DNA of 64,000 nucleotides from Firmicutes bacterium ASF500 (lineage in GTDB: Bacteria; Bacillota; Clostridia; Oscillospirales; Oscillospiraceae), in NCBI GenBank assembly GCA_000492175.2, contig CP097573.1:3534001-3598000 (forward strand). Reading direction: 5' to 3'. Below are positions 54,572 through 62,381 of the stretch, in pieces (the first letter of the stretch is position 1; each line of letters begins with the position of its first letter). The position numbers and the translations under genes were made by a program. Below the pieces are notes generated by a model. That model made no database searches, was not told where the DNA came from, and saw nothing but the letters and a program-made list of their open reading frames with translations.

Positions 54572-55981
54572 ATGGATATGATTGAACTGGAGCGGTGGAA
54601 GCCCTCTGAGGCGGACCCCCGCAAGCTGGAGTACGCCGGCCAGCCTGCGGCGCAGGAGGTGTTCGAGGAGCTGAAGCACCGTCTGGAAAGTATGGGATAC
54701 CTGCCTGACGAGTATTTTCTCATGGACAGCGAATGGGAAAATGGCCGGAAGATCCCCAAGGGGGCCAATATCTTCTGTACCACCGATTACGGTGCCAGTG
54801 AGGGGGTCTACCTGGATGTGTACCTCAAGTGGTATGACGAAAACCAGAAAAAGAGCATTACCAAGAGCTTCATCACTGGCAAGACCCTGGGCGAGAACGG
54901 CAGCGATCTGGATCGGATGTTCCTCATCTCCTCCGCCATCACCAAGGCGTTCCATGGCGACCACGCCACCCACGCCCGGTACATGAAGATCAGAGGCGTG
55001 GAGGATGATACTGGAGGTGCAGTGGTGCATCTCAGCCAGCAGGAGCAGAAGACCATCATTGAGGCGCTGGTGGAGCAGCGGGAGCGGCAGGAGCAGGCTA
55101 TGTCCCAGACCGAGCAGCTCCTGCGCCGCATGACCGGAAGTATCACGGAGTATGTCAATGAAGTGGGAATGCGTCCCCTGCGGATGAACGATCATGACAG
55201 GGCGATCCTTGCCATTCAGGATGGGGAACTATCCGCCTTTCAGGAACTGTGTCCCAAGGTGCTTGCCGTTCACGCAGATGACATGCTTATAGAGGCAGCT
55301 GGCCGGCCGGGAGCAGTGGGACGGAAGATGACCCTTCTGCTGCTGGCGGATACAGAGCAGTTTCCCGAAACCACCTATTGCGCCGCCTGCCAGAAGGCCA
55401 TCGACATCAACGACCCGGAAAAGGTGCTCTTCCTGCTGGACCAGGCGGGGAGCCATGTGCCGAAGCTGTCCCACTCCTTCCACGGGGAGATGGCCAGTTA
55501 CGCCTATTTGGATCACCGCTTTATCGCCACGGAGATCATCAAGCAGTGCAGTGAGGAGCAGATCACCGCCGCACCGTCCCGCCTCCTGGAGCAGTTCGCC
55601 GCAGACAAAGACTTTCGCACATTATCCACGCTGGTGGAGAAAGGCATCTCCGGAGGCGGCAGTTCAGCGCGGACCCTGCACATGCTGACCTATAACGGCC
55701 ATGACAGCTGGATCGCGGAGGAGCTTCTGGAAAAACGGATGTGGGTAGATACCAGTGACTACAACACACTCCACGCCTGCGTCCAAAATGACGCGGTAGA
55801 AGTGTGCAAGCTGCTGCTGGAAGGCGGCATAGACTTCGATGTCTACCAGCAGTGGGCAAAGAACCACTCTTGCGCCGGCCACGAGGAAACGCTCCAGGCA
55901 CTGGCGGACCACTGGTCTGAGATGCAGACAGAGATGGAGCAAACGCCTGCCCAGGAGAACGGAGGGATGACTCTTGGCTAA
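54572..55981 (+). CDS. Polyvalent-type ICE protein with ankyrin-like C-terminus
   Basis: This is a 469-residue protein. The N-terminal 150 residues (FEELKHRLESMGYLPDEYFLMDSEW, VYLDVYLKWYDENQKKSITKSFITGKTLGENGSDLDRMFLISSAI) form a module common in ICE polyvalent proteins. The middle is a helical region (EQKTIIEALVEQRERQEQAMSQTEQLLRRM). The last 250 residues contain solenoid-like repeats, one clearly ankyrin-like (DYNTLHACVQNDAVEVCKLLLEGGIDF). AAAGGAG precedes the ATG. The tail is NGGMTLG, and its DNA includes GGAGGG and the TTG start of the M23 gene, exactly as at 28470. Confidence 0.6.
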   Translation: MDMIELERWKPSEADPRKLEYAGQPAAQEVFEELKHRLESMGYLPDEYFLMDSEWENGRKIPKGANIFCTTDYGASEGVYLDVYLKWYDENQKKSITKSFITGKTLGENGSDLDRMFLISSAITKAFHGDHATHARYMKIRGVEDDTGGAVVHLSQQEQKTIIEALVEQRERQEQAMSQTEQLLRRMTGSITEYVNEVGMRPLRMNDHDRAILAIQDGELSAFQELCPKVLAVHADDMLIEAAGRPGAVGRKMTLLLLADTEQFPETTYCAACQKAIDINDPEKVLFLLDQAGSHVPKLSHSFHGEMASYAYLDHRFIATEIIKQCSEEQITAAPSRLLEQFAADKDFRTLSTLVEKGISGGGSSARTLHMLTYNGHDSWIAEELLEKRMWVDTSDYNTLHACVQNDAVEVCKLLLEGGIDFDVYQQWAKNHSCAGHEETLQALADHWSEMQTEMEQTPAQENGGMTLG

Positions 55982-57029
55982 TCCGGCTCTGATAGCAAAA
56001 GCCGCCGCCATCATCCTGACCGATGAAAAGGCACGGAAAGCGGTGGGCTGGACACTGGTGGCGATCCTCTCCCCCCTCATCCTGCTCATCGCCTTTTTAT
56101 GTACTCTGGGCTCCGGAGCTACCGAGCACAACATCACCGCTGTGGAACTGTGTTTTTACGATACCATCGCTATTCCAGCGGAAACCCCGGAGGAGTACCG
56201 ACTTTGTATTGAGGCTATGCGCGCCAGCTTCGCCCAGCTGGATGCCGCCATCGCAGTGATCCAGGAAAGTACAGAGGAAGAAACCAGCCTTGACGATATC
56301 CGCGTCAAGGCAATTTTTTATGCTCTGTACTTCGGCACTGAAAGCCATGGGGACGCTCAGTCCTTCGCGGACTGCTTTGTCACCTGGGAGGAGCGTATCC
56401 GCACAGTTCTCGTGGAGGGCAGCGATCCGCCGGAGGAGGCGGAGGAAACCTACTCCGTGGCTATTCCTATCGAGGATCTGGGAACTGTCTGGCAGAACAT
56501 CGCCGCCACAGGTGCGGCGCCCACCGCTGAGCAGCAGAGCAACGCCGACAGCATCTACAACCTGATCCGATATGGAGCGGCTGGCGGCGGCAGCGGATTT
56601 GACGGGTCGGATGTACCCTTCATCGGCGCGGACGGCTTCTGCTCTCCCATCGGGCAGAACTGGCGGAACGTGGTAACCTCAGAGTTCGGCTACCGCCGCG
56701 ACCCGTTCACCGGCGAACGGCGGGGCCACAGCGGAATGGATCTGGCAGTACCCACCGGAACCTCTGTCCGCGCCGCCCTGCCGGGGACCGTGACCGTGTC
56801 CACCTACAACCAGGGCGGCTACGGCTACTATGTCATGATCGACCACGGCAACGGCCTGTCTACCCTGTACGGCCACAACTCCCAGCTGCTGGTGCGGGTG
56901 GGTCAGACGGTGGAGGCCGGGGATGTGATCGCTCTCTCCGGCTCCACCGGACGGTCTACCGGGCCGCATCTCCACTTCGAGGTGCGGATCAACGGGGAGC
57001 GGACCAATCCCAGAAGCTACCTGCCATAA
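55974..57029 (+). CDS. Membrane-anchored M23 peptidase (conjugation muralytic enzyme)
   Basis: This is a 351-residue protein: N-terminal membrane helix (WTLVAILSPLILLIAFLCTLGSG), a helical extracellular region (about 50-210), and a LytM/M23 domain (about 225-351) with zinc ligands in HSGMDLAVP and HLHFEVR, and GYRRDPFTGERRGH before them. It should cut peptidoglycan cross-bridges to open the wall for the transfer channel, as VirB1-like enzymes do. The TTG start at 55974 lies within the last codons of the previous gene. It ends RSYLP, without the tail. Confidence 0.88.
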   Translation: MANPALIAKAAAIILTDEKARKAVGWTLVAILSPLILLIAFLCTLGSGATEHNITAVELCFYDTIAIPAETPEEYRLCIEAMRASFAQLDAAIAVIQESTEEETSLDDIRVKAIFYALYFGTESHGDAQSFADCFVTWEERIRTVLVEGSDPPEEAEETYSVAIPIEDLGTVWQNIAATGAAPTAEQQSNADSIYNLIRYGAAGGGSGFDGSDVPFIGADGFCSPIGQNWRNVVTSEFGYRRDPFTGERRGHSGMDLAVPTGTSVRAALPGTVTVSTYNQGGYGYYVMIDHGNGLSTLYGHNSQLLVRVGQTVEAGDVIALSGSTGRSTGPHLHFEVRINGERTNPRSYLP

Positions 57030-57052
57030 ATGCAGAGAGGAGGAAACACACA

Positions 57053-57895
57053 ATGAAATTCAAAACAAATTTTCAGTATAAAGCGAGCAATTTCCAGATG
57101 GAAGACTGCCGGATCGAAAAGGTAGTGGAACTGTCCCATGAGGATTTTTGCCGGCTGAAGATCACCCCACTGGTGGAGCAGCCGTTTATTCGGGAGAACA
57201 AGGGTTGTATGTTCCACAGGAACGGTATCATCCACTGCCTGCTGGCGCTGGGCCAGGGCAGCAATGACGGGATACTCGTTGATGCGGAGAAGTATGACTA
57301 TGCCCGTCTCGCGGCCTACATCCCCGGAATGCGGGACATCATCAACGCTCAGATGGATCGGGCGGCGGACTTTATCATCCGCTGGGGAACGGAGAACACC
57401 ACCAGCGGAAGCTGGTGCGTCTATTTCGAGGATCTGGAGGAGCATCTGGATCTGACAGTCCGGGAGGGCAGCGGGTTTGACTCTATGCTCAGGGCTGCCC
57501 TGAAGCGGCGCCCCGAAGTGTCGGCGGTGGACATGCACGACGGCTGCATCGAGATGGAGTATCATCCGGAATACTGCCAGCAGCTCCAGGAGAAGAAAGC
57601 GCCTGAGCTTCTCCTGAAGGATCTGCTTCCCATGCTGAAAGGGGGCGGGCTGATGTTCCTGTGCCATGAGGAAGCGGAGCAGTCGGTGCTGGTGGAAAAT
57701 CTGTGTGAGCTGACGGACGCCGGGCAGGAGGATCATGCCACCCTGCTCAATGCCCGTGTGTCTGAGATCTGCGACACGCCTGAAGGGACAGAGATCGTAC
57801 TCACCGGCGTAGACCCGGAGGAACTGGTGCGGTTCAACGAAGCCCACGACGCTTTTATGGAGGCGGAGCAGTCCATGGGGCCTGTGATGGGATAG
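57053..57895 (+). CDS. DUF6329-like ICE protein
   Basis: This is a 280-residue protein. The N-terminal part (FKTNFQYKASNFQMEDCRIEKVVELSHEDFCRLKITPLVEQPFI, then HRNGIIHCLLALGQGSNDGILVDAEKYDYARLAAYIPGMRDII) looks like DUF6329, a family I recall from clostridial ICEs; the name is tentative. The C-terminal half is helical and acidic with YHPEYCQQLQEKKAPELLLKDLLPML. AGGAGG precedes the ATG. Tail: SMGPVMG. No enzyme motif is visible. Confidence 0.55.
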   Translation: MKFKTNFQYKASNFQMEDCRIEKVVELSHEDFCRLKITPLVEQPFIRENKGCMFHRNGIIHCLLALGQGSNDGILVDAEKYDYARLAAYIPGMRDIINAQMDRAADFIIRWGTENTTSGSWCVYFEDLEEHLDLTVREGSGFDSMLRAALKRRPEVSAVDMHDGCIEMEYHPEYCQQLQEKKAPELLLKDLLPMLKGGGLMFLCHEEAEQSVLVENLCELTDAGQEDHATLLNARVSEICDTPEGTEIVLTGVDPEELVRFNEAHDAFMEAEQSMGPVMG

Positions 57896-57908
57896 GGGGT
57901 GCGGAGCT

Positions 57909-58742
57909 GTGAACAGGTTCAATATCCCCCTCGTGGCCGAGGGCCTCACCGCCTACGCCATCGAGCGCCAAAACGGATGGGAACGCCACCAGCCGGAGGG
58001 TGCTCCCCCCTGGCAGGCCCAGCGCCGCCTCTGGACAGACGCCATCCTCCAGGGCATGGCAAGGCTGGAGGAACAGGTCCCCGATCCGAAGCTGATGGAG
58101 CAGTTCGACCGTGAGCTGGAACAGGCCGGCGGCAGCGCGGCGGCTGTGCCCGCCTCTCTCCAATTGCAGAGAGGGACCATCCAGAACCTGCGGAACTTCG
58201 TGACCGCGCTGGAGGACACCGGCGACGACCGCCGCCGCCAGGTCAACGTGGTACGGGAACTGCTGGAGGACATGGCGTCCCACCTGCCCTGGGCCAGCAA
58301 AGACAACCGGCTTGACCTTGCCCGAGATGAGGCGGAGCGGTCGCTGGTGCGCATGACCGCTCAGATGCCTATCCGCTTCACCCGCATCGCTCTGGGCGGC
58401 GACGCCGGACCGCACTGGGCAAGCGGTTTTGTCTCTGTCTCTGTTACAGACGCTGAGGCTGTCAAACAGTCCGCGGTGTACCAGGGCGCGGTTCGGGATC
58501 ATCCTGAGATCACAAACTGGGCCACCCTCTGCGTGGTCTATGTGGGGCGGGGTCTGCCCTCCGCGCTGGGGACAGTTGACGCTTCTGACTTCGACCTGGA
58601 GATCATGAACCGAACCGGAAACAGGTTCCTGGATGAGTACGGCGTTCGCTGGCTGAGCGGTCCCTACCAGATGACCGTAGCCGCCGCCCCTGCGGAGAGT
58701 CTGGATGGGTCTGCCCTGTTCCAAATGGGACACACCATGTAG
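57909..58742 (+). CDS. Uncharacterised ICE protein with MGHTM tail
   Basis: This is a 277-residue protein. Helical first half: RRLWTDAILQGMARLEEQVPDPKLMEQFDRELEQAGG and IQNLRNFVTALEDTGDDRRRQVNVVRELLEDMASHLPW. Strand-rich second half: IRFTRIALGGDAGPHWASGFVSVSVTD and LCVVYVGRGLPSALGTVDASDF. The GTG start at 57909 lies 13 bp after the previous stop, with AGGGGG upstream. No domain is recognised. Its tail QMGHTM overlaps the AGGAGG of the next gene only after the stop codon. Confidence 0.5.
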   Translation: MNRFNIPLVAEGLTAYAIERQNGWERHQPEGAPPWQAQRRLWTDAILQGMARLEEQVPDPKLMEQFDRELEQAGGSAAAVPASLQLQRGTIQNLRNFVTALEDTGDDRRRQVNVVRELLEDMASHLPWASKDNRLDLARDEAERSLVRMTAQMPIRFTRIALGGDAGPHWASGFVSVSVTDAEAVKQSAVYQGAVRDHPEITNWATLCVVYVGRGLPSALGTVDASDFDLEIMNRTGNRFLDEYGVRWLSGPYQMTVAAAPAESLDGSALFQMGHTM

Positions 58743-58755
58743 GAGGGATGATGGA

Positions 58756-59031
58756 ATGGAAAACAACGAGATCAAACTGTCCTTCGACAGCGAGAAGATG
58801 GAGGCGCTGGTGTTCTATCTGAAAAAAGACAACACCACAGTGCAGAAGAAGATGGACGAGGCCCTGCGTCTGCTCTATGAGCAGACGGTGCCTGAGCCGC
58901 TGCGGGAGTATCTGGACGCCAAGTCCGCGCCCACCCGGCCTAAGCGTCCGCCCCGTCCCAGTCAGCCCAAGGCGGCTGCGCTCAAACCGGCGTCCGCCCC
59001 CACGGAGCATGAGAAGGAGGGCGGCGTATGA
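58756..59031 (+). CDS. DUF6103-family small protein
   Basis: This 91-residue protein's residues 1-55 (IKLSFDSEKMEALVFYLKKDNTTVQKKMDEALRLLYEQTVPEPLREYLDAK) fit DUF6103, short helical proteins of conjugative elements. The rest is a Pro/Lys-rich basic tail (PTRPKRPPRPSQPKAAALKP) that could touch DNA. AGGAGG lies upstream of ATG 58756. It overlaps the next gene by ATGA; that gene begins with a related segment, so the two arose by duplication. Confidence 0.7.
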   Translation: MENNEIKLSFDSEKMEALVFYLKKDNTTVQKKMDEALRLLYEQTVPEPLREYLDAKSAPTRPKRPPRPSQPKAAALKPASAPTEHEKEGGV

Positions 59032-60047
59032 GCAACTATGTGCAGTTGGACGTATGGTTCCAGGAGGATAAGCTGAGCGCCCTCTCCTCTGTACTGGTGG
59101 AGCAGGGCACCACCGTGGAGAAACGGATGCAGGGAGTGCTCCTGGACATGTATGAGGCGTTAGTCCCGCATGAGACACAGGAGGCGATCCGTACCCGCCT
59201 TGACAAAGAGGAAGCTGAAGCACGAGCGGCGGAGGAAGCGGCCCGAAAGTATACGGCGTTTTGTGTTCGGGAGAATGGAGAAAGGTCGTTCTTCCAGCTG
59301 GACAGGACGGAGGATATCCTGGAGGTCGCCAAGTTCCTGCGCCAGTATCTGCGTGAGGAGCAGGGACCGGGGATCGCCGCGCTCCAGACGAGCGCCTTCG
59401 CTGGAATGCAGCCGGTCACCGCCGAGCAGTATGACCAGCTGCTGGCACTGCGGATAGAGACGCCTGATAAGATTACCGGCGCGTTCGATCTGGACTTCGA
59501 CAAGCGGGAGGTTTCCACCGTGGATGCTGACGGCTGGAAGACCTGGCCCATGCAGGATGTCTCCACCGCCGTCTATCACGCATACCGTAAGAGCTATCTC
59601 AGGCCGGAACAGTACATGTCCCGGTTCCTGGAGAAGCTGGAGGGCAGGGAACTCACCTCAGCGGGTCACCTCTCCGCACAGGATATCTCCTTCTCGGAGG
59701 AGATCACTGAGATAGACGGCCTACTGGATTTTTACATGGACACCTACTTCGACGTAGATGCAGTGTTCGGAACACACGTCTGCACCGGCGAGAATGATGA
59801 CACCCTGAACGTCTACGCCAACTACGACATGGCCTCCGGACAGGTCTGCGATGAGCTGGAGGTCGACCTGCACCGGGCAGACGGGCGTGAGGAGCCGGTG
59901 GAATACCGGCTCAACGCTGTTGAGAAGGCGACCCTGCTGCGCAAGATGAACGCCTACTGCCAGGGGCAGACCGGGCAGACACTGAAGGACTACAGCGCCC
60001 AATGGATGGCGGAGGAGATGGCACCGCCCACACAGCCCACGATGTGA
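59028..60047 (+). CDS. ICE protein with DUF6103-like N-terminus
   Basis: This is a 339-residue protein. The first 70 residues (VQLDVWFQEDKLSALSSVLVEQGTTVEKRMQGVLLDMYEALVPHETQEAIRTRL) parallel the previous gene's product (same strand, helix, helix order). The remainder is acidic: YTAFCVRENGERSFFQLDRTEDILEVAKFLRQYL, then a strand-rich region with GAFDLDFDKREVSTVDADGWKTWPMQDVSTAVYHAY. A helical end carries LDFYMDTYFDVDAVFGTHVC. It is translationally coupled to the DUF6103 gene. It ends PTQPTM. No enzyme motif is visible. The 135-bp gap after it has no gene. Confidence 0.55.
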   Translation: MSNYVQLDVWFQEDKLSALSSVLVEQGTTVEKRMQGVLLDMYEALVPHETQEAIRTRLDKEEAEARAAEEAARKYTAFCVRENGERSFFQLDRTEDILEVAKFLRQYLREEQGPGIAALQTSAFAGMQPVTAEQYDQLLALRIETPDKITGAFDLDFDKREVSTVDADGWKTWPMQDVSTAVYHAYRKSYLRPEQYMSRFLEKLEGRELTSAGHLSAQDISFSEEITEIDGLLDFYMDTYFDVDAVFGTHVCTGENDDTLNVYANYDMASGQVCDELEVDLHRADGREEPVEYRLNAVEKATLLRKMNAYCQGQTGQTLKDYSAQWMAEEMAPPTQPTM

Positions 60048-60182
60048 TATAGACTTTTTGCGTCTATGCCAATCTGACAACCCGATTTTTCGTTGGCTTT
60101 GCTGAATAGCTTTCACGGCGAAAGTGTGCCATTGTGTTTCTGCTCCCCCCAAAAATAAAATGCAGAAAGAAGGAAACAACGC

Positions 60183-60734
60183 ATGAAAGCAAATACCAGA
60201 TCCGCGCTCACGCCCCTTGACCTGTGTACCCTCATCGCCCATGAAACAGTTTCTCTTCTGAACGCCGACGCGGAGGCACTGGATTCCGCTCTCCGGCTTC
60301 GAACAGGGCTGGATGTTTACGCGGCGGCCAGCGAACTGGGTAAAGAGGTCATACCGCTCCTGATGTGGATCGACCGGGAGATGGAGAGCGCCCGTCAGTA
60401 TACTGCCACAGAGCAGGACACACCCCACCTGATCAGTCCAGACCGCTTGCTCCCGGTGCCGGATGCCGCCGCCCAGCTGAACGCGGTCTGGATGCTGTTT
60501 CAGACTGCGGTGAATGCTCCCGAGGACTATCGTCAGACGCTCCTGGAAACAGCCAGAACGCTCACAGAGATGGGTGGGCTGGAGGATATGCTCCTGACCA
60601 CCAAAATCCCCGCTGCAGGATTCGTGAGCGTGGAGGATCTTCGGACGGAACTGGAGGATGTGCGTGTGGCGCTCCACCTCCAGGAGGCAGCGGACCATAT
60701 CGCCGGACAGCCGGGTCAGATGCTCTCACCTTGA
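60183..60734 (+). CDS. Uncharacterised helical ICE protein
   Basis: This 183-residue, mostly helical acidic protein has LTPLDLCTLIAHETVSLLNADAEALDSALRLRTGLDVYAAASELG and LNAVWMLFQTAVNAPEDYRQTLLETARTLTEM. AGAAGGA precedes the ATG. It ends with GQPGQMLSP, which is not a clear member of the tail set. A 14-bp hairpin follows at 60759. The function is unknown. Confidence 0.5.
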   Translation: MKANTRSALTPLDLCTLIAHETVSLLNADAEALDSALRLRTGLDVYAAASELGKEVIPLLMWIDREMESARQYTATEQDTPHLISPDRLLPVPDAAAQLNAVWMLFQTAVNAPEDYRQTLLETARTLTEMGGLEDMLLTTKIPAAGFVSVEDLRTELEDVRVALHLQEAADHIAGQPGQMLSP

Positions 60735-60758
60735 TCCCTGGATCACTACACCAACAGC

Positions 60759-60789
60759 AGAGGGGCGCTCCTGCCAGGAGCGCCCCTCT
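60759..60789. repeat. Perfect 14-bp hairpin with GCC loop
   Basis: AGAGGGGCGCTCCT (60759-60772) pairs with AGGAGCGCCCCTCT (60776-60789), 22 bp before the next start. There is no T tract after it. Its 3-nt loop and intergenic position resemble the hairpins of the 8.1-kb element. Confidence 0.6.
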
Positions 60790-60811
60790 CAGATAGAATG
60801 GAGGATGCTAA

Positions 60812-61543
60812 ATGACAAAAGAAGACTTTGAGGGAAAACTCAACGCTCTGGTACCCCAGCCTGACCCTGAGATCACTGCCGCGCTGTTTGCCTTTGGGCA
60901 GGAGCTGGGTCAGGAAGAAGCCTGCGACGGAGTGCGGGAACTGCTCAACAGCATGAGTTTTGTCTCCCGGCACTTCTCCGCCGTGACCACGCAGAGCGTT
61001 TACGAGATCATCCAACACGGCTCGGCGGCCCTGCCTGGTGAAATGGTGGCGGCAGCTGTGTATCTGGAGAACGGCAACACACTCCAGGACGTCGCTAAGA
61101 TGGCGGACGCAGGATCGCTCATGTGCTTCCACTGGCCGCGGGACGTGGAGGAACTCAGTCCGTTGGCGCTGTGTGTTGTGACAGAGGGCGGACACAGCCG
61201 GTGCTTCCACACGCTGCACTTCGGCACGTTCGATCCTGATACTGCTCTGCGGTCTGCGCGGCAGTACGCTCACGACCGGCAGATCTCCGTCACAGACGCT
61301 CTGCTCTCGCTCACCACGGACATGGTGCTGGACGCCAACGGCGGTGCAAAGAAGATCCTGGTGGGCGGCGATCCAGATATGACTCAGGCGCTGTCCGCCG
61401 TCTTCTCCCGCTGCCCTGCGGCAGCCGCGCGTCTCACCTTCGACGCTGACCGCAGCCAGACGGCAGTGGAGTACAACCCGCTGTGGCTGGAGCTGCGTCA
61501 GAAGCAGGGACCTGCTCAGAGCGGGATGCAGCTGACGGTGTAG
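60812..61543 (+). CDS. Uncharacterised ICE protein with SGMQLTV tail
   Basis: This is a 243-residue protein. Helical first part: LVPQPDPEITAALFAFGQELGQEEACDGVRELLNSM, then VYEIIQHGSAALPGEMVAAAVYLENG. Strand-rich second part: PLALCVVTEGGHSRCFHTLHFGTFDPDTALRSARQYAHD, and LVGGDPDMTQALSAVF. No domain is recognised. It is the last gene before the long gene-free GC-rich stretch that precedes the mobilisation genes. Confidence 0.5.
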   Translation: MTKEDFEGKLNALVPQPDPEITAALFAFGQELGQEEACDGVRELLNSMSFVSRHFSAVTTQSVYEIIQHGSAALPGEMVAAAVYLENGNTLQDVAKMADAGSLMCFHWPRDVEELSPLALCVVTEGGHSRCFHTLHFGTFDPDTALRSARQYAHDRQISVTDALLSLTTDMVLDANGGAKKILVGGDPDMTQALSAVFSRCPAAAARLTFDADRSQTAVEYNPLWLELRQKQGPAQSGMQLTV

Positions 61544-61953
61544 CGGGGTGCGTCAAGGGCCGTTCCCGATGCGGAGCGGCCCTCGCTCTTGTTCCCCCGC
61601 TGTGCGCCACAGCGAGGCCCCTGTGTGCCGCCCGGCCCGACAGGGCAGCATCCCTGCCCCTCCCGACTGACACGCCGCCCTGCGCGGCCGTGTGGCGAAA
61701 GAGAGAAAATCGGCGTCCCCAAAATGTGCAGGTGAACCGGGGGGTCGAAAAAAGTGCAGGATAAAGCGCGGGGGTCGCAAGCGCCCCTCCGCGCGGGGAA
61801 CACCGCCCCGCAGAGCGGGTCGGGGACGTTTCGGCGGGGGTCATTTTTTACCCCCTGGGGTCAGCTCGGGGGTCTGATTTTAGAAAAAGCCCGCCGTTGC
61901 CCGCTTTTTGCGGGTTCCCGGCGGGGATATTTACGGATTTCAGGAGGAACATC
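61544..61953 (+). other. 410-bp gene-free region, candidate oriT
   Basis: No gene with a ribosome site is visible; short frames here are GC-rich artefacts. The stretch carries several inverted repeats. ACCCCC (61850-61855) faces GGGGGT (61868-61873). A stem of CCCGCC and CCCGC with GCGGG and GGCGGG lies in 61890-61926, and GCGGGG/CCCCGC blocks occur near 61792-61820. It sits immediately upstream of the MobC-like and relaxase genes, where oriT is normally found. The ACCCCC/GGGGGT pair, flanked by ATTTTTT, is my best candidate for the relaxase-recognised repeat. The nic site cannot be fixed from sequence alone. Confidence 0.45.
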
Positions 61954-62361
61954 ATGCCGAGAGAAAAAATCAAGTTTGCGCTGCGAATCTCACCTGAGAC
62001 TCAGCAGCTCGTCAAGGAGATGTGTCCGCGGGACAACTGCCGTACCCAAAACGAGTTTATCGAGAGGGCCATCCGGTTCTACGCCGGGTACGTCTCCGGT
62101 CAGGAGGCCACCGCCTACCTGCCGCCCGCACTGGCCTCCGTCCTGCGCGGCACTGTGCAGGACACGGAGAACCGCATCTGCCGTCTGCTCTTCAAGCTGG
62201 CGGTGGAGCTGGACATGGTGATGAACGTGCTGGCGGCGGGGATGGAGATCAGCGACGACGCGCTCCGCAGTCTCCGTGGCCGGTGCGTCCAGAACGTGAA
62301 GAAGACCAGCGGCAGCATCACGCTGGACAAGGCGGTGGAGTACCAGCGGGGCGGCGTGTGA
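61954..62361 (+). CDS. MobC-like relaxosome accessory protein
   Basis: This is a 135-residue protein. The N-terminal RHH domain (IKFALRISPETQQLVKEMCPRDNCRTQNEFIERAIRFYAGY) is of the type that binds oriT. A helical C-terminal part (ENRICRLLFKLAVELDMVMNVLAAGMEISDDALRSLRGRCVQNVKKTSGSI) follows. It lies 20 bp upstream of the relaxase gene. AGGAGG precedes ATG 61954. Such proteins melt or bend oriT and recruit the relaxase. Confidence 0.8.
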   Translation: MPREKIKFALRISPETQQLVKEMCPRDNCRTQNEFIERAIRFYAGYVSGQEATAYLPPALASVLRGTVQDTENRICRLLFKLAVELDMVMNVLAAGMEISDDALRSLRGRCVQNVKKTSGSITLDKAVEYQRGGV

Positions 62362-62381
62362 CAGAAAGGCGGTGACGCTCC

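Noticed and set aside
19826..60060. AGACTTT motif noticed in three ICE intergenic gaps (about 19827, 23889, 60052)
   Set aside because: The match is only seven bases and the surroundings do not align; too weak to call a shared promoter.
61483..61880. Short GC-rich frames in the candidate oriT region
   Set aside because: They overlap one another in several frames, lack ribosome sites and read as Arg/Pro/Gly-rich artefacts.
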